A stretch of DNA of 64,000 bases from contig NZ_CP083692.1 in assembly GCF_020096995.1 (NCBI RefSeq), positions 186,001 through 250,000 of the forward strand. The letters are read 5' to 3'. Below are positions 61,053 through 64,000 of the stretch, piece after piece; the stretch's first letter is position 1, and every line of letters begins with the position of its first letter. Source of the stretch: Leucobacter sp. Psy1. Its GTDB lineage: Bacteria; Actinomycetota; Actinomycetes; Actinomycetales; Microbacteriaceae. The position numbers were made by a program, and so were the translations under genes. The notes beneath the pieces are model-generated. The model did not search any database, had not been told where the DNA came from, and saw only the letters and a program-made list of their open reading frames with translations.

Positions 61053-62480
61053 TCAGAATCCGGTGCGCGGATTGAGGAGGCCGAGCGGATCGAGTGCCGC
61101 CTTGACGGCGTGGTGGGCCTCGAGGCTGCGGGGCGAGAGCTCGAGCGCAGCGAACTCTCGTTTCATCGAGCCGAGGCCGTGCTCGCCGGTGACGGTACCG
61201 CCGAGTTCGAGGGCCAGGTCCACGAGCTCCGCCATCGCGGCGTGGACCGCCGGCGCGGGTGCGCCGCGGTCGGCTTCTGGCGGGATCGGTAGCGTGACGA
61301 CGGGGTGCAGGTTCCCGTCGCCCGCGTGGGCGACAGCCGCGATCGAGACACCGTGCCGCTCGGCGATCCGCGGCAGCTCAGCGTACGCCTCCGCCAGGCG
61401 GGAGACCGGCACGGCCATGTCACCCCCGGCGAACCAGGTATCCGGATTGATGCCGCGGCCTGACCGACGCAGTTCCCAGAGCGCGACTGCGTCCGCATCC
61501 GCTTCGATGGTGACTCGGCCCCCGGCGGAGTCCAACGCATTCCGGAGGTCGGTCGTCTGCTCCTCAATGCCGTACCCGTCGAGCTCGATGAGTGCGAGCG
61601 CGCTTCCGCGGGATCGGAGATCCGTACCGCTGTGGAGGTCGATGGCGTCGAGCGTCCCCTCATCGAGGAACTCGACGGCTGCCGGGCGGACCGGGGTGCG
61701 CCTGATCGCGGCGATTCCATTCACCCCGGCAGTCGTGTCGTCGAAGAACGCGGTGATGGTACGTCGTGCGACGGGGATCGGGTGCAGCCGCAGCGTGGCT
61801 CCGACCACGATGCCGAGTGTGCCCTCCGAGCCGACGAATAGTGACGCGAGGTCGAGGCCGGTGACGCCCTTAATGGAGCGGTGACCGACGCTCACCAGGC
61901 TGCCGTCGGCGAGGACGATGTCGAGTGCCAGGACGGATTCGCGGGTGACACCGTATTTCGCGCAGTGCAGCCCGCCCGCATTCGTCGCGATGTTCCCGCC
62001 GATGGTCGAGATGTCGTGACTCGCCGGGTCAGGTGCGTAGAAGAGCCCGAACGGTTCGAGTGCCCGATTGAGGTCGGCGTTCAGGACGCCGGGCTCGACG
62101 ACCGCGACTTCGTCGCCGGCTGAGATCTCGACAATGCGGTCGAGTCGCTCAGTGGAGAGCACGAGTTGGCCGACTTCGGCGTTCGCTCCCCCCGAGAGAC
62201 CCGTACCAGCGCCTCGCGGCACCACGGTCACCCCGTGCGCCGAGGCGGCACGGACCACGGCACGCACCTGCTCGATCGTCGTCGGGAGCGCCACGATCGG
62301 TCCGGCGCCTCTGGCGCCTTCGGCGCCGGCGAACGCCTGGCTGCGATCGTGGCCGTACCCGGCTGTCGCGGTCCCGGAATCGAGGATTTCGAGTGCGGGG
62401 TCCTGTGCGCGGAGTGCGGCTACCACCGGTGAGGCGGCGGGTGCCGCCGCCGGCGCGGGGGCCAGGTCGAGCGAGGTCAT
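61053..62480 (-). CDS. FAD-linked 2-hydroxyacid dehydrogenase (GlcD/D-lactate dehydrogenase type)
   Basis: A 475-residue flavoprotein of the PCMH/VAO fold. FAD-binding: VVPRGAGTGLSGGAN (87-100) and IGGNIATNAGGLHCAKYG; C-terminal catalytic region HAGDGNLHPVV and GEHGLGSMKREF. Members oxidise glycolate, D-lactate, D-2-hydroxyglutarate and other D-2-hydroxyacids to 2-oxoacids. First gene of the operon; ATG 62480 follows GAGGAG. No GlcE/GlcF subunits or iron-sulfur partner is nearby, so the electron acceptor is unclear. Confidence 0.9.
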   Translation of the reverse strand: MTSLDLAPAPAAAPAASPVVAALRAQDPALEILDSGTATAGYGHDRSQAFAGAEGARGAGPIVALPTTIEQVRAVVRAASAHGVTVVPRGAGTGLSGGANAEVGQLVLSTERLDRIVEISAGDEVAVVEPGVLNADLNRALEPFGLFYAPDPASHDISTIGGNIATNAGGLHCAKYGVTRESVLALDIVLADGSLVSVGHRSIKGVTGLDLASLFVGSEGTLGIVVGATLRLHPIPVARRTITAFFDDTTAGVNGIAAIRRTPVRPAAVEFLDEGTLDAIDLHSGTDLRSRGSALALIELDGYGIEEQTTDLRNALDSAGGRVTIEADADAVALWELRRSGRGINPDTWFAGGDMAVPVSRLAEAYAELPRIAERHGVSIAAVAHAGDGNLHPVVTLPIPPEADRGAPAPAVHAAMAELVDLALELGGTVTGEHGLGSMKREFAALELSPRSLEAHHAVKAALDPLGLLNPRTGF

Positions 62481-62723
62481 GGCGTCTCCTCAGGATCGAA
62501 GCAGAGCCTCACGAGAGTGCTCCAAGTGCGTGCTATAAGGAAACTTAATAGCTTGCATCACCGATGCTGAAGTATTTGACGCCCCGTTACAGAGCATCGC
62601 CGCGGGTGTTCGGGCGCGCGTGTGTGTGATCAGGCGCTTGCCCTGCCGAGTGAACGCAGTTTGTTCTCGGCGAGGCATTCTCGCAACAATTTGCGTTCCC
62701 TCGACGACGTCGCCAGGCGTGGG
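62481..62723. promoter_or_regulatory. Intergenic region upstream of the hydroxyacid/peptide operon
   Basis: Bases 62530-62580 are AT-rich and contain GCATC-N3-GATGC (62555-62567) and TAAGGAAACTTA (62536-62547), both short inverted repeats of the kind bound by GntR or similar regulators. This is probably the promoter of the 62480-54403 operon. The rest leads into the hairpin at 62652-62698. Confidence 0.45.
62652..62698 (-). terminator. Imperfect hairpin after the ABC-2 exporter genes
   Basis: 14-base arms (62652-62665 and 62685-62698) pair at 12 positions around a 19-base loop, 26 bases past the permease stop. No T-run follows on the minus strand, so it is only a possible terminator. Confidence 0.4.
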
Positions 62724-63545
62724 CTACGTCAGGTCCCGGTTCCAGCGCAGCGCCCACCCGGCGACCACTGCGACGACCGCGTAGGCGACGAGGACGAGGG
62801 CACCGGCGCCCATCGTGAGCGGTTCCACCGCACCTTCGGTGCCCGTGGTGAGCGTCATGGTGCTCGCGCCGACGAGTGTGTCGGTCGCCGATCCCGGCAG
62901 GAACCGCGCGACATTGGCGCTCCAGTCCCAGAAGCTCGCCGCGGCTCGGAGCAGCGGTTCGAGGAACTGGGTGAAGACGAGCGCGAGCACGATCGCCATG
63001 GCCTGGTTGCGCACGAGTACGCCCACTCCGAAACCGATGACGGCCCAGATCGCCATGGCCGCGACGATGCGTGCGAGCAGCGCCCATGTGTCAGAGGAGC
63101 CGAGCGCGGGGTCCGCGTCCGTCAATGCGAGCGTCCCGGCTCCGGCGCCGACGCCGCCGATCACGCCGATGATGCCGAGCAGGGCGCCGACGCCGATGAG
63201 CGTGGTCGCCTTGCCGAGGAGCACGATCCACCGTGAGGGCTCCGCGATGAAGGCGAGCGCGAGGGTGCGGTGGCGCAGTTCCCCCGTGGCCGAGAGTGCG
63301 CCGACGAGGAACGGCACCACGTACCCGTAGGTCGCGATGGCCGAGTAGACGGTGTCCGCCGTCTCCTGAACGCCCAACCCTGGTGCGGCTTCTCCGAGCT
63401 GGTCTGCCATGGACCCGAAGAGGAACGCGAACGTCGATGTCATCATCGCGGCGTAGAGGGCGAGTGCGATGCCGAGGATCCACCAGGTCTTCGTCGCCGT
63501 GATCTTCCGAGTTTCTGCGGAGACGCTCCGTCCGTACCGGCTCAT
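62724..63545 (-). CDS. ABC-2 type exporter permease
   Basis: A 273-residue membrane protein with six segments. After a basic start (RSVSAETRKITATKTWW, the ABC-2 amphipathic entry) come the segments, including VPFLVGALSATGELRHRTLALAFIAEPSR, typical of ABC-2 permeases. ATG 63545 overlaps the ATPase stop (ATGA), and the pair makes an exporter with unknown cargo, often an antimicrobial or lipid. Confidence 0.88.
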   Translation of the reverse strand: MSRYGRSVSAETRKITATKTWWILGIALALYAAMMTSTFAFLFGSMADQLGEAAPGLGVQETADTVYSAIATYGYVVPFLVGALSATGELRHRTLALAFIAEPSRWIVLLGKATTLIGVGALLGIIGVIGGVGAGAGTLALTDADPALGSSDTWALLARIVAAMAIWAVIGFGVGVLVRNQAMAIVLALVFTQFLEPLLRAAASFWDWSANVARFLPGSATDTLVGASTMTLTTGTEGAVEPLTMGAGALVLVAYAVVAVVAGWALRWNRDLT

Positions 63546-64000
63546 GCGGACCCCTCCTCGGTGTGCGTCGACGTCGGCTCGGCACCGGCCGAGGAGCCGC
63601 CCTCTCCGATGAGCGCCAGGAATCGCTCCTCGAGCCCGGCTTCCTCGGTACTCAGGTGCGAGAGCGGGAGGCCGGCGTCGAATGCGAGGTTGCCGACCGT
63701 CTCCGGGGAGGCGCCCGAGACGCGCATGACATCGCCGCGCGACCCGTGCACCTCGAGCCCTGCGTGCTCCATCGCTTGGGCGAGTCGATGGTTATTGGGT
63801 GTGGAGACGAGCACCACGCGATCGTCGGCGCTCGGCTGGAGGCCTTCCAGCGGACCGGTGTAGGCGGCTTCGCCCCGGCGGATGATGACGACGTCGTCGA
63901 CCGTCTGCTGGACCTCGCTGAGTAGATGGGAGGAGAGCAAGACCGTGCGCCCCTCGCTCGCGAGATGCCGGAGCAGCTGGCGGATCCAGCGGATCCCTTC
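63542..64000 (-). CDS. ABC exporter ATP-binding protein, C-terminal part (partial)
   Basis: The last 152 residues of an ATPase whose start lies beyond the window. The first residues in view, GIRWIRQLLRHLASEGRTVL and SSHLLSEVQQTVDDVVII, are the D-loop and H-switch (His) region of drug and bacitracin-type exporters, followed by a regulatory tail ending in an acidic, Ser/Thr-rich stretch. Walker and signature motifs are outside the window. It is coupled to the ABC-2 permease. Confidence 0.9.
   Translation of the reverse strand, partial: EGIRWIRQLLRHLASEGRTVLLSSHLLSEVQQTVDDVVIIRRGEAAYTGPLEGLQPSADDRVVLVSTPNNHRLAQAMEHAGLEVHGSRGDVMRVSGASPETVGNLAFDAGLPLSHLSTEEAGLEERFLALIGEGGSSAGAEPTSTHTEEGSA

Overview
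This 64 kb window comes from a GC-rich actinobacterial chromosome. Gene style (ATGA/GTGA four-base overlaps, GTG starts, several likely leaderless genes) and content (MoxR-DUF58-TgpA-FHA-PP2C cluster, N-domain-less ClpB, LytR-CpsA-Psr proteins, long PutA) suggest Microbacteriaceae, possibly close to Leucobacter; this placement is inference from content only. No rRNA, tRNA, transposase, phage gene or CRISPR array was seen. About 56 genes cover nearly all of it; only one stretch (19578-19963) exceeds 300 bases without a gene.

Layout. 1-7897 (+): end of a secreted protein, then MoxR ATPase, DUF58 protein, a membrane transglutaminase-like protein with altered catalytic residues, a small membrane protein, an FHA protein and a PP2C phosphatase, an envelope or signalling module. 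7991-14299: proline uptake (PutP) and degradation (PutA), with a divergent LysR regulator. 14315-18230: MOSC protein, EEP hydrolase, and an MFS exporter/MarR pair with a well formed autoregulatory promoter. 18432-22115: purK and purE, separated by about 2 kb holding short repeats and a secreted Ig-like repeat protein. 22133-27616: cell-envelope genes (glycosyltransferase, galE, LCP protein, OpgB-like phosphoglycerol transferase).

27644-33028 is a compact unit of M20 amidohydrolase, two paired membrane proteins (one DUF5058), amidase and AsnC/Lrp regulator, a candidate uptake and hydrolysis system for an amide compound. 33098-35332 is clpB under a near-perfect HspR (HAIR) operator. 35540-45073 holds housekeeping and accessory genes (DUF418, a second LCP protein, aldo/keto reductase, a Tat-exported nitroreductase-like protein with its TetR, TrmH methyltransferase, regulator/serine hydrolase/membrane trio, and a gamma-butyrolactone-receptor-like TetR).

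45074-54372 is a sugar regulon: a ROK repressor diverges from a seven-gene operon (Gfo/Idh/MocA dehydrogenase, RbsABC-type importer, two TIM-barrel isomerases). Its make-up resembles 3-keto-glycoside catabolism. 54403-62480 (-) is a second catabolic operon: FAD-linked 2-hydroxyacid dehydrogenase, peptide-type ABC importer and a PLP aminotransferase, which together could turn an imported hydroxyacid into an amino acid. The window ends within an ABC-2 exporter operon.
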